DNA from: Sabellastarte sp. h YS-2021
Lineage: Eukaryota; Annelida; Polychaeta; Sabellida; Sabellidae
DNA length: 64,000 nucleotides
Assembly (NCBI GenBank): GCA_964017235.1
Contig: OZ024938.1
Location: 56,969,816 to 57,033,815, forward strand
Direction: 5' to 3'
The position numbers were made by a program, and so were the translations under genes. Under the pieces are notes generated by a model. The model had not been told where the DNA came from. It worked only from the letters and a program-made list of their open reading frames with translations, and searched no databases. Positions within the stretch are counted from its first letter, which is position 1. Every line of letters starts with the position of its first letter. Below are positions 40,801-53,489 of this stretch, piece by piece.

Positions 40801-43800
40801 TAATTATTAGAATAAGCATGAAATTAAATGTGGGCTTCATATTGGCAATATTATGATATATTTGACATTTACCACCTGAGGGTGGGTCATAGGGCCCCCC
40901 CACACCCCGGAAATTGAAATTTTTAAAGTGTCCCTCGAGTTGGCCAGCTCAATACAAATTCATTTTCTGATATAAATTGAGTTTCCTGTGAAAATTTCAG
41001 CCAGATTGACCCACTTTAAGGGGTGTTTTGGGCTGATTTGGCATTTTATGAATCTCTCGCCAACTACACTCCCTTAACCTGCACTTTGGACTAGATGTCA
41101 ATTTCTCAAACAACACACTATTAAAATTCACTTCAGTGGCGACTCCTGTAGGAAACAATATGGTTTTCAACCTTGAATCTACCTTAATTGAGAATATATC
41201 AGCATTTCCTGATACAGCCACCTGTGGCTGTATTTTGGCCTTCCTGGACCACATATGACGCATATGACACCACTGGTATACCAGATGTAATCCTAAAACC
41301 TATGCAATCAGATTTAGTGCATGGCAAGTGATTTTTGGGCCAAATTTCAGACTTATAGACCAATATTTTGTACTGGTTTGGGCTGATTTACATCTATTTT
41401 TGGCTGTTTTTACAACATTTCTTGGGTGTAATAATTTCTGATCAGACATGTAATGCTCCAAATGCGCCTAAAATATCCTCAATAATTATTAGAATAAGCA
41501 TGAAATTAAATGTGGGCTTCATATTGGCAATATTATGATATATTTGACATTTACCACCTGAGGGTGGGTCATAGGGCCCCCCCACACCCCGGAAATTGAA
41601 ATTTTTAAAGTGTCCCTCGAGTTGGCCAGCTCAATACAAATTCATTTTCTGATATAAATTGAGTTTCCTGTGAAAATTTCAGCCAGATTGACCCACTTTA
41701 AGGGGTGTTTTGGGCTGATTTGGCATTTTATGAATCTCTCGCCAACTACACTCCCTTAACCTGCACTTTGGACTAGATGTCAATTTCTCAAACAACACAC
41801 TATTAAAATTCACTTCAGTGGCGACTCCTGTAGGAAACAATATGGTTTTCAACCTTGAATCTACCTTAATTGAGAATATATCAGCATTTCCTGATACAGC
41901 CACCTGTGGCTGTATTTTGGCCTTCCTGGACCACATATGACGCATATGACACCACTGGTATACCAGATGTAATCCTAAAACCTATGCAATCAGATTTAGT
42001 GCATGGCAAGTGATTTTTGGGCCAAATTTCAGACTTATAGACCAATATTTTGTACTGGTTTGGGCTGATTTACATCTATTTTTGGCTGTTTTTACAACAT
42101 TTCTTGGGTGTAATAATTTCTGATCAGACATGTAATGCTCCAAATGCGCCTAAAATATCCTCAATAATTATTAGAATAAGCATGAAATTAAATGTGGGCT
42201 TCATATTGGCAATATTATGATATATTTGACATTTACCACCTGAGGGTGGGTCATAGGGCCCCCCCACACCCCGGAAATTGAAATTTTTAAAGTGTCCCTC
42301 GAGTTGGCCAGCTCAATACAAATTCATTTTCTGATATAAATTGAGTTTCCTGTGAAAATTTCAGCCAGATTGACCCACTTTAAGGGGTGTTTTGGGCTGA
42401 TTTGGCATTTTATGAATCTCTCGCCAACTACACTCCCTTAACCTGCACTTTGGACTAGATGTCAATTTCTCAAACAACACACTATTAAAATTCACTTCAG
42501 TGGCGACTCCTGTAGGAAACAATATGGTTTTCAACCTTGAATCTACCTTAATTGAGAATATATCAGCATTTCCTGATACAGCCACCTGTGGCTGTATTTT
42601 GGCCTTCCTGGACCACATATGACGCATATGACACCACTGGTATACCAGATGTAATCTTAAAACCTATGCAATCAGATTTAGTGCATGGCAAGTGATTTTT
42701 GGGCCAAATTTCAGACTTATAGACCAATATTTTGTACTGGTTTGGGCTGATTTACATCTATTTTTGGCTGTTTTTACAACATTTCTTGGGTGTAATAATT
42801 TCTGATCAGACATGTAATGCTCCAAATGCGCCTAAAATATCCTCAATAATTATTAGAATAAGCATGAAATTAAATGTGGGCTTCATATTGGCAATATTAT
42901 GATATATTTGACATTTACCACCTGAGGGTGGGTCATAGGGCCCCCCCACACCCCGGAAATTGAAATTTTTAAAGTGTCCCTCGAGTTGGCCAGCTCAATA
43001 CAAATTCATTTTCTGATATAAATTGAGTTTCCTGTGAAAATTTCAGCCAGATTGACCCACTTTAAGGGGTGTTTTGGGCTGATTTGGCATTTTATGAATC
43101 TCTCGCCAACTACACTCCCTTAACCTGCACTTTGGACTAGATGTCAATTTCTCAAACAACACACTATTAAAATTCACTTCAGTGGCGACTCCTGTAGGAA
43201 ACAATATGGTTTTCAACCTTGAATCTACCTTAATTGAGAATATATCAGCATTTCCTGATACAGCCACCTGTGGCTGTATTTTGGCCTTCCTGGACCACAT
43301 ATGACGCATATGACACCACTGGTATACCAGATGTAATCCTAAAACCTATGCAATCAGATTTAGTGCATGGCAAGTGATTTTTGGGCCAAATTTCAGACTT
43401 ATAGACCAATATTTTGTACTGGTTTGGGCTGATTTACATCTATTTTTGGCTGTTTTTACAACATTTCTTGGGTGTAATAATTTCTGATCAGACATGTAAT
43501 GCTCCAAATGCGCCTAAAATATCCTCAATAATTATTAGAATAAGCATGAAATTAAATGTGGGCTTCATATTGGCAATATTATGATATATTTGACATTTAC
43601 CACCTGAGGGTGGGTCATAGGGCCCCCCCACACCCCGGAAATTGAAATTTTTAAAGTGTCCCTCGAGTTGGCCAGCTCAATACAAATTCATTTTCTGATA
43701 TAAATTGAGTTTCCTGTGAAAATTTCAGCCAGATTGACCCACTTTAAGGGGTGTTTTGGGCTGATTTGGCATTTTATGAATCTCTCGCCAACTACACTCC

Positions 43801-46800
43801 CTTAACCTGCACTTTGGACTAGATGTCAATTTCTCAAACAACACACTATTAAAATTCACTTCAGTGGCGACTCCTGTAGGAAACAATATGGTTTTCAACC
43901 TTGAATCTACCTTAATTGAGAATATATCAGCATTTCCTGATACAGCCACCTGTGGCTGTATTTTGGCCTTCCTGGACCACATATGACGCATATGACACCA
44001 CTGGTATACCAGATGTAATCCTAAAACCTATGCAATCAGATTTAGTGCATGGCAAGTGATTTTTGGGCCAAATTTCAGACTTATAGACCAATATTTTGTA
44101 CTGGTTTGGGCTGATTTACATCTATTTTTGGCTGTTTTTACAACATTTCTTGGGTGTAATAATTTCTGATCAGACATGTAATGCTCCAAATGCGCCTAAA
44201 ATATCCTCAATAATTATTAGAATAAGCATGAAATTAAATGTGGGCTTCATATTGGCAATATTATGATATATTTGACATTTACCACCTGAGGGTGGGTCAT
44301 AGGGCCCCCCCACACCCCGGAAATTGAAATTTTTAAAGTGTCCCTCGAGTTGGCCAGCTCAATACAAATTCATTTTCTGATATAAATTGAGTTTCCTGTG
44401 AAAATTTCAGCCAGATTGACCCACTTTAAGGGGTGTTTTGGGCTGATTTGGCATTTTATGAATCTCTCGCCAACTACACTCCCTTAACCTGCACTTTGGA
44501 CTAGATGTCAATTTCTCAAACAACACACTATTAAAATTCACTTCAGTGGCGACTCCTGTAGGAAACAATATGGTTTTCAACCTTGAATCTACCTTAATTG
44601 AGAATATATCAGCATTTCCTGATACAGCCACCTGTGGCTGTATTTTGGCCTTCCTGGACCACATATGACGCATATGACACCACTGGTATACCAGATGTAA
44701 TCCTAAAACCTATGCAATCAGATTTAGTGCATGGCAAGTGATTTTTGGGCCAAATTTCAGACTTATAGACCAATATTTTGTACTGGTTTGGGCTGATTTA
44801 CATCTATTTTTGGCTGTTTTTACAACATTTCTTGGGTGTAATAATTTCTGATCAGACATGTAGTGCTCCAAATGCGCCTAAAATATCCTCAATAATTATT
44901 AGAATAAGCATGAAATTAAATGTGGGCTTCATATTGGCAATATTATGATATATTTGACATTTACCACCTGAGGGTGGGTCATAGGGCCCCCCCACACCCC
45001 GGAAATTGAAATTTTTAAAGTGTCCCTCGAGTTGGCCAGCTCAATACAAATTCATTTTCTGATATAAATTGAGTTTCCTGTGAAAATTTCAGCCAGATTG
45101 ACCCACTTTAAGGGGTGTTTTGGGCTGATTTGGCATTTTATGAATCTCTCGCCAACTACACTCCCTTAACCTGCACTTTGGACTAGATGTCAATTTCTCA
45201 AACAACACACTATTAAAATTCACTTCAGTGGCGACTCCTGTAGGAAACAATATGGTTTTCAACCTTGAATCTACCTTAATTGAGAATATATCAGCATTTC
45301 CTGATACAGCCACCTGTGGCTGTATTTTGGCCTTCCTGGACCACATATGACGCATATGACACCACTGGTATACCAGATGTAATCCTAAAACCTATGCAAT
45401 CAGATTTAGTGCATGGCAAGTGATTTTTGGGCCAAATTTCAGACTTATAGACCAATATTTTGTACTGGTTTGGGCTGATTTACATCTATTTTTGGCTGTT
45501 TTTACAACATTTCTTGGGTGTAATAATTTCTGATCAGACATGTAATGCTCCAAATGCGCCTAAAATATCCTCAATAATTATTAGAATAAGCATGAAATTA
45601 AATGTGGGCTTCATATTGGCAATATTATGATATATTTGACATTTACCACCTGAGGGTGGGTCATAGGGCCCCCCCACACCCCGGAAATTGAAATTTTTAA
45701 AGTGTCCCTCGAGTTGGCCAGCTCAATACAAATTCATTTTCTGATATAAATTGAGTTTCCTGTGAAAATTTCAGCCAGATTGACCCACTTTAAGGGGTGT
45801 TTTGGGCTGATTTGGCATTTTATGAATCTCTCGCCAACTACACTCCCTTAACCTGCACTTTGGACTAGATGTCAATTTCTCAAACAACACACTATTAAAA
45901 TTCACTTCAGTGGCGACTCCTGTAGGAAACAATATGGTTTTCAACCTTGAATCTACCTTAATTGAGAATATATCAGCATTTCCTGATACAGCCACCTGTG
46001 GCTGTATTTTGGCCTTCCTGGACCACATATGACGCATATGACACCACTGGTATACCAGATGTAATCCTAAAACCTATGCAATCAGATTTAGTGCATGGCA
46101 AGTGATTTTTGGGCCAAATTTCAGACTTATAGACCAATATTTTGTACTGGTTTGGGCTGATTTACATCTATTTTTGGCTGTTTTTACAACATTTCTTGGG
46201 TGTAATAATTTCTGATCAGACATGTAATGCTCCAAATGCGCCTAAAATATCCTCAATAATTATTAGAATAAGCATGAAATTAAATGTGGGCTTCATATTG
46301 GCAATATTATGATATATTTGACATTTACCACCTGAGGGTGGGTCATAGGGCCCCCCCACACCCCGGAAATTGAAATTTTTAAAGTGTCCCTCGAGTTGGC
46401 CAGCTCAATACAAATTCATTTTCTGATATAAATTGAGTTTCCTGTGAAAATTTCAGCCAGATTGACCCACTTTAAGGGGTGTTTTGGGCTGATTTGGCAT
46501 TTTATGAATCTCTCGCCAACTACACTCCCTTAACCTGCACTTTGGACTAGATGTCAATTTCTCAAACAACACACTATTAAAATTCACTTCAGTGGCGACT
46601 CCTGTAGGAAACAATATGGTTTTCAACCTTGAATCTACCTTAATTGAGAATATATCAGCATTTCCTGATACAGCCACCTGTGGCTGTATTTTGGCCTTCC
46701 TGGACCACATATGACGCATATGACACCACTGGTATACCAGATGTAATCCTAAAACCTATGCAATCAGATTTAGTGCATGGCAAGTGATTTTTGGGCCAAA

Positions 46801-49800
46801 TTTCAGACTTATAGACCAATATTTTGTACTGGTTTGGGCTGATTTACATCTATTTTTGGCTGTTTTTACAACATTTCTTGGGTGTAATAATTTCTGATCA
46901 GACATGTAGTGCTCCAAATGCGCCTAAAATATCCTCAATAATTATTAGAATAAGCATGAAATTAAATGTGGGCTTCATATTGGCAATATTATGATATATT
47001 TGACATTTACCACCTGAGGGTGGGTCATAGGGCCCCCCCACACCCCGGAAATTGAAATTTTTAAAGTGTCCCTCGAGTTGGCCAGCTCAATACAAATTCA
47101 TTTTCTGATATAAATTGAGTTTCCTGTGAAAATTTCAGCCAGATTGACCCACTTTAAGGGGTGTTTTGGGCTGATTTGGCATTTTATGAATCTCTCGCCA
47201 ACTACACTCCCTTAACCTGCACTTTGGACTAGATGTCAATTTCTCAAACAACACACTATTAAAATTCACTTCAGTGGCGACTCCTGTAGGAAACAATATG
47301 GTTTTCAACCTTGAATCTACCTTAATTGAGAATATATCAGCATTTCCTGATACAGCCACCTGTGGCTGTATTTTGGCCTTCCTGGACCACATATGACGCA
47401 TATGACACCACTGGTATACCAGATGTAATCCTAAAACCTATGCAATCAGATTTAGTGCATGGCAAGTGATTTTTGGGCCAAATTTCAGACTTATAGACCA
47501 ATATTTTGTACTGGTTTGGGCTGATTTACATCTATTTTTGGCTGTTTTTACAACATTTCTTGGGTGTAATAATTTCTGATCAGACATGTAATGCTCCAAA
47601 TGCGCCTAAAATATCCTCAATAATTATTAGAATAAGCATGAAATTAAATGTGGGCTTCATATTGGCAATATTATGATATATTTGACATTTACCACCTGAG
47701 GGTGGGTCATAGGGCCCCCCCACACCCCGGAAATTGAAATTTTTAAAGTGTCCCTCGAGTTGGCCAGCTCAATACAAATTCATTTTCTGATATAAATTGA
47801 GTTTCCTGTGAAAATTTCAGCCAGATTGACCCACTTTAAGGGGTGTTTTGGGCTGATTTGGCATTTTATGAATCTCTCGCCAACTACACTCCCTTAACCT
47901 GCACTTTGGACTAGATGTCAATTTCTCAAACAACACACTATTAAAATTCACTTCAGTGGCGACTCCTGTAGGAAACAATATGGTTTTCAACCTTGAATCT
48001 ACCTTAATTGAGAATATATCAGCATTTCCTGATACAGCCACCTGTGGCTGTATTTTGGCCTTCCTGGACCACATATGACGCATATGACACCACTGGTATA
48101 CCAGATGTAATCCTAAAACCTATGCAATCAGATTTAGTGCATGGCAAGTGATTTTTGGGCCAAATTTCAGACTTATAGACCAATATTTTGTACTGGTTTG
48201 GGCTGATTTACATCTATTTTTGGCTGTTTTTACAACATTTCTTGGGTGTAATAATTTCTGATCAGACATGTAATGCTCCAAATGCGCCTAAAATATCCTC
48301 AATAATTATTAGAATAAGCATGAAATTAAATGTGGGCTTCATATTGGCAATATTATGATATATTTGACATTTACCACCTGAGGGTGGGTCATAGGGCCCC
48401 CCCACACCCCGGAAATTGAAATTTTTAAAGTGTCCCTCGAGTTGGCCAGCTCAATACAAATTCATTTTCTGATATAAATTGAGTTTCCTGTGAAAATTTC
48501 AGCCAGATTGACCCACTTTAAGGGGTGTTTTGGGCTGATTTGGCATTTTATGAATCTCTCGCCAACTACACTCCCTTAACCTGCACTTTGGACTAGATGT
48601 CAATTTCTCAAACAACACACTATTAAAATTCACTTCAGTGGCGACTCCTGTAGGAAACAATATGGTTTTCAACCTTGAATCTACCTTAATTGAGAATATA
48701 TCAGCATTTCCTGATACAGCCACCTGTGGCTGTATTTTGGCCTTCCTGGACCACATATGACGCATATGACACCACTGGTATACCAGATGTAATCCTAAAA
48801 CCTATGCAATCAGATTTAGTGCATGGCAAGTGATTTTTGGGCCAAATTTCAGACTTATAGACCAATATTTTGTACTGGTTTGGGCTGATTTACATCTATT
48901 TTTGGCTGTTTTTACAACATTTCTTGGGTGTAATAATTTCTGATCAGACATGTAGTGCTCCAAATGCGCCTAAAATATCCTCAATAATTATTAGAATAAG
49001 CATGAAATTAAATGTGGGCTTCATATTGGCAATATTATGATATATTTGACATTTACCACCTGAGGGTGGGTCATAGGGCCCCCCCACACCCCGGAAATTG
49101 AAATTTTTAAAGTGTCCCTCGAGTTGGCCAGCTCAATACAAATTCATTTTCTGATATAAATTGAGTTTCCTGTGAAAATTTCAGCCAGATTGACCCACTT
49201 TAAGGGGTGTTTTGGGCTGATTTGGCATTTTATGAATCTCTCGCCAACTACACTCCCTTAACCTGCACTTTGGACTAGATGTCAATTTCTCAAACAACAC
49301 ACTATTAAAATTCACTTCAGTGGCGACTCCTGTAGGAAACAATATGGTTTTCAACCTTGAATCTACCTTAATTGAGAATATATCAGCATTTCCTGATACA
49401 GCCACCTGTGGCTGTATTTTGGCCTTCCTGGACCACATATGACGCATATGACACCACTGGTATACCAGATGTAATCCTAAAACCTATGCAATCAGATTTA
49501 GTGCATGGCAAGTGATTTTTGGGCCAAATTTCAGACTTATAGACCAATATTTTGTACTGGTTTGGGCTGATTTACATCTATTTTTGGCTGTTTTTACAAC
49601 ATTTCTTGGGTGTAATAATTTCTGATCAGACATGTAATGCTCCAAATGCGCCTAAAATATCCTCAATAATTATTAGAATAAGCATGAAATTAAATGTGGG
49701 CTTCATATTGGCAATATTATGATATATTTGACATTTACCACCTGAGGGTGGGTCATAGGGCCCCCCCACACCCCGGAAATTGAAATTTTTAAAGTGTCCC

Positions 49801-51475
49801 TCGAGTTGGCCAGCTCAATACAAATTCATTTTCTGATATAAATTGAGTTTCCTGTGAAAATTTCAGCCAGATTGACCCACTTTAAGGGGTGTTTTGGGCT
49901 GATTTGGCATTTTATGAATCTCTCGCCAACTACACTCCCTTAACCTGCACTTTGGACTAGATGTCAATTTCTCAAACAACACACTATTAAAATTCACTTC
50001 AGTGGCGACTCCTGTAGGAAACAATATGGTTTTCAACCTTGAATCTACCTTAATTGAGAATATATCAGCATTTCCTGATACAGCCACCTGTGGCTGTATT
50101 TTGGCCTTCCTGGACCACATATGACGCATATGACACCACTGGTATACCAGATGTAATCCTAAAACCTATGCAATCAGATTTAGTGCATGGCAAGTGATTT
50201 TTGGGCCAAATTTCAGACTTATAGACCAATATTTTGTACTGGTTTGGGCTGATTTACATCTATTTTTGGCTGTTTTTACAACATTTCTTGGGTGTAATAA
50301 TTTCTGATCAGACATGTAATGCTCCAAATGCGCCTAAAATATCCTCAATAATTATTAGAATAAGCATGAAATTAAATGTGGGCTTCATATTGGCAATATT
50401 ATGATATATTTGACATTTACCACCTGAGGGTGGGTCATAGGGCCCCCCCACACCCCGGAAATTGAAATTTTTAAAGTGTCCCTCGAGTTGGCCAGCTCAA
50501 TACAAATTCATTTTCTGATATAAATTGAGTTTCCTGTGAAAATTTCAGCCAGATTGACCCACTTTAAGGGGTGTTTTGGGCTGATTTGGCATTTTATGAA
50601 TCTCTCGCCAACTACACTCCCTTAACCTGCACTTTGGACTAGATGTCAATTTCTCAAACAACACACTATTAAAATTCACTTCAGTGGCGACTCCTGTAGG
50701 AAACAATATGGTTTTCAACCTTGAATCTACCTTAATTGAGAATATATCAGCATTTCCTGATACAGCCACCTGTGGCTGTATTTTGGCCTTCCTGGACCAC
50801 ATATGACGCATATGACACCACTGGTATACCAGATGTAATCCTAAAACCTATGCAATCAGATTTAGTGCATGGCAAGTGATTTTTGGGCCAAATTTCAGAC
50901 TTATAGACCAATATTTTGTACTGGTTTGGGCTGATTTACATCTATTTTTGGCTGTTTTTACAACATTTCTTGGGTGTAATAATTTCTGATCAGACATGTA
51001 ATGCTCCAAATGCGCCTAAAATATCCTCAATAATTATTAGAATAAGCATGAAATTAAATGTGGGCTTCATATTGGCAATATTATGATATATTTGACATTT
51101 ACCACCTGAGGGTGGGTCATAGGGCCCCCCCACACCCCGGAAATTGAAATTTTTAAAGTGTCCCTCGAGTTGGCCAGCTCAATACAAATTCATTTTCTGA
51201 TATAAATTGAGTTTCCTGTGAAAATTTCAGCCAGATTGACCCACTTTAAGGGGTGTTTTGGGCTGATTTGGCATTTTATGAATCTCTCGCCAACTACACT
51301 CCCTTAACCTGCACTTTGGACTAGATGTCAATTTCTCAAACAACACACTATTAAAATTCACTTCAGTGGCGACTCCTGTAGGAAACAATATGGTTTTCAA
51401 CCTTGAATCTACCTTAATTGAGAATATATCAGCATTTCCTGATACAGCCACCTGTGGCTGTATTTTGGCCTTCCT
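16900..51475. repeat. 682-bp satellite array, right block (rest of copy 23 to truncated copy 74)
   Basis: The same satellite resumes directly after the transposon, starting with the duplicated AA, and keeps the 682-bp register to 51475. Copies 24-73 are complete; copy n starts at 17033+(n-24)x682. Copy 74 starts at 51133 and stops after monomer position 343. Private changes seen are T to C at 35967 (copy 51) and C to T at 42657 (copy 61). The recurrent A/G site is G in copies 27, 29, 30, 34, 40, 44, 47, 55, 64, 67 and 70 of this block. There are no length changes in this block. Together with the left block the array covers about 50 kb of satellite. Confidence 0.97.
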
Positions 51476-51477
51476 TA

Positions 51478-51514
51478 TTTGGGCTAGATATGAATTTCTC
51501 AAACAACACAACAT
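51478..51514 (+). repeat. Diverged satellite scrap at the array edge
   Basis: Directly after the last perfect base of copy 74, TTTGGGCTAGATATGAATTT and the following CTCAAACAACACAAC match monomer positions about 183-218 with only a few mismatches. The sequence thus jumps back about 160 bp in monomer register and drops from near-identity to visibly diverged. This fits an old, unhomogenised remnant at the border of a satellite. Confidence 0.75.
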
Positions 51515-52778
51515 CCCAGGTTCTGTTAGAGAGGGTCATTTAAGCACCCAGATGTTTTTATGTGATTATATGTACAATAATTGACAACATATAAGCATCT
51601 GAAATCGTCTGTAACCAGAGGACGTTGCACTATCTTCTTCTTGTTTAGTGTGTGGACACTATGCCTGTAAAGGCTTGAGCCATCTTTAAACTTTTTCACC
51701 AACATTCTCAATTTACAGAGATGTTATAAAGGGCATTGTTTTATAATTTCAATTATTCTGGATATTTCATGCTCATTAAAGGAGTTTAATTAATTACAAT
51801 TATACAGCCAAATATGTGCTGTCACGAGTCTCAAAATTCCAGACTAGTTGTCTGTTAAATGTTATTGCGTGGTCACAACTCTGTTTTGCAACTCTCAGCA
51901 CAAATGAACAAAACATTTCAGTTACTAGTTTTTAATACCCCTCCAACCTTGAGTAAACTGACTAGTGGGTGGACCGTGAAAGGAACCCTCAAAAAGTAAG
52001 GTTTTCATTTATTTCTTGCTCCTTCCTTTTGTTTGGTACTCATTAAACTTTGATCAAACAAACTAGCCTTACATTCTTTCCTTGAATTTCAAAGAAACTT
52101 TGAAAAATGATCAAAATCCTTAACTTTCAAGGAAATTTTTATTTTTAATATTCACTAACCTTCATTTACTAAGTAATCCCTGCTTTTTAATTTTCACTTT
52201 CAAGGTCATTGTGTCTTTATAATAAAGGGAAGTTTTAGTGAAATTTGGTGAACTGTTATGATATTTGTAAAAGAAATAATAAAAAACATTCTTGCACGTT
52301 TTTTCTCCACACCATATCATTTATATCACCACACCTCTTTCTTTGAAATTCATGGGAGATTTACTTGATATGTCATCGAAACCAATAAAAATGTATTTCT
52401 TGTGTGTGTCACAATATCTGTATGAAAAGTTGCTAAAACCAAAATGTGGTAAACAATACAAAAGTCTTAATATCGAAAGAAGAAAATACAAAAGGGGAAA
52501 ATAAAATAGTTTTTAATAAACTATTTTAACCAATCAGATGACTGAATGCTTTCCTTTAATAAAGTATCCGTTATTAAAGTCTCCTTTCGTAAGGAAACAC
52601 TAAAGATTTAGTGAATTGCATTTTCTAGGTCACCTTACCAGAGGAGATTTTTCACTTTCCTTTGATAAACGGACCTTAAAAATAAAGTTGGTTTAGTGAA
52701 TATGGCTCCAGAATGGTACGGAATGAAACACTTGTCTGTGGCTCTTGTTATATTACTAGTGTTACTTCTACAACAGTA
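51515..52778. other. Array flank, no gene recognised
   Basis: AT-rich sequence without a credible coding region, RNA gene or known repeat that I can identify. Open frames here are short and unrelated to any family I recognise. One perfect hairpin lies at 52502-52528. Confidence 0.6.
52502..52528. other. Perfect 11-bp inverted repeat (hairpin)
   Basis: TAAAATAGTTT (52502-52512) and AAACTATTTTA (52518-52528) with a 5-nt loop TTAAT. Being AT-rich, it may be chance; it could also be the end or centre of a MITE whose borders I cannot see. Confidence 0.5.
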
Positions 52779-53008
52779 GGGGTCACAGTGGCACAGTGGT
52801 AACACTTGCCTCCCACCTCTGAGTTCGAGTCCCGGTATGACCTCATGTGGGAAAACAGATAGTTGCTTTCCATTGGTCAGGAATTTACAGAACAGTGCCT
52901 TGATCAACTGTATGGTTTCCTCTGCCCTTCCCGCTAACCCATTACAATATAACCGATATGGTACTAGGCATAATGTAAAACAATAAACTAAATAAAATAA
53001 ATAATTAT
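52779..53008 (+). mobile_element. tRNA-Gly-like SINE, most complete copy in the window
   Basis: Starts GGGGTCACAG and has a Pol III A box (TGGCACAGTGG, 52789-52799) and B box (AGTTCGAGTCC, 52822-52832) spaced as in tRNA genes. The anticodon-loop region CCTCCCAC resembles tRNA-Gly(CCC). The acceptor stem and CCA are not tRNA-like, so it is a SINE rather than a tRNA gene. A tRNA-unrelated body of about 130 bp follows, ending in an A-rich tail of AATAAA-like units near 53008. Parts of head and body recur on the minus strand at 53155-53222, 53395-53465, 55466-55558 and 62455-62586, which confirms a dispersed family. I see no clear target-site duplication. Transcription would depend on its internal Pol III boxes. 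Confidence 0.85.
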
Positions 53009-53023
53009 GAGACTAAAGTTTAC

Positions 53024-53036
53024 ATATATATATATA
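53024..53036. repeat. Short (AT)n microsatellite
   Basis: ATATATATATATA run just after the A-rich SINE tail; probably grew from the tail region. Confidence 0.7.
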
Positions 53037-53154
53037 ACCCCAGACTTCACTTAGATAACTAGCATGAAGAAGTTGGCAATTTGAGTCGGGTTTAACATCA
53101 CTTTCAACACATTGTCTTGAAATATATTGCTATATCAGGTAATTTGATGGAGTA

Positions 53155-53222
53155 CTAGTTGGTCAAGATTTTGCACTGTAAACTGACAGGCATTAGTTAC
53201 CAAGCACCTACTTTCCCACATC
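53155..53222 (-). mobile_element. SINE body fragment (same family as 52779-53008)
   Basis: On the minus strand this matches the body of the complete SINE: plus-strand CTAGTTGGTCAAGATTTTGC and CTGTAAACTGAC, then TTTCCCACAT, correspond in order to the reverse complement of the complete copy. The matching tRNA head lies at 53395-53465 in the same orientation, with a LINE fragment in between. Confidence 0.65.
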
Positions 53223-53229
53223 TGATCCT

Positions 53230-53388
53230 TTACTTTCGGGAAGTCTCCCTCCCTTCAGTTACACCCAAAACTCTGTATTACGGACCTTGACCTCCCCTCC
53301 ATCCTAAAGATAAATATTTTTTAGCACACTGATTTCCCAATTTTGAGGAAAATATTGCACCTGCAAAGCAATAGATGAAACAAGATTA
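53230..53388 (+). mobile_element. Diverged 3' UTR fragment of the LINE family seen at 60443-61610
   Basis: Aligns collinearly with 61451-61597: AGTCTCCCTCCCTTC versus AGTCTCCTTCCCTCT, GGACCTTGACC versus TGACCTTGAAC, and AATATTGCACCTGCAAAGCA versus GATATTGCGCCTGCAAAGCA. It covers only the untranslated tail and has no coding sequence. It is more diverged than I would expect between recent copies, so it is an old insertion. Its position between the head and body of one SINE suggests it inserted into that SINE. Confidence 0.75.
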
Positions 53389-53394
53389 GACTGG

Positions 53395-53465
53395 GTCAGG
53401 TTTATGATTTGAATACAGGACCTAAGACATGGGAGCCAGGTGTTAACCACAACACCATTCAGTTT
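53395..53465 (-). mobile_element. SINE tRNA-like head
   Basis: On the minus strand: TGTTGTGGTTAACACCTGG (A-box region, 53436-53454) and TCCTGTATTCAAATCA (decayed B box, 53405-53420), with GCTCCCATG in the anticodon position as in the tRNA-Gly-like head at 52779. The body of the same SINE is at 53155-53222. Confidence 0.6.
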
Positions 53466-53489
53466 CAAATCAGTAGTCACCAAGGACAC

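Noticed and set aside
1..51475. CRISPR-like or rDNA-like interpretation of the periodic repeat
   Set aside because: The period is 682 bp with no variable spacers, and no rRNA, 5S or snRNA sequence is recognisable in the monomer.
51366..51584. Plus-strand open frame crossing the array boundary
   Set aside because: Half lies in satellite and half in unique flank; a chance frame at the junction.
52779..52850. Functional tRNA-Gly gene
   Set aside because: A and B boxes are present, but the acceptor arm does not pair, and a SINE body and A-rich tail follow.
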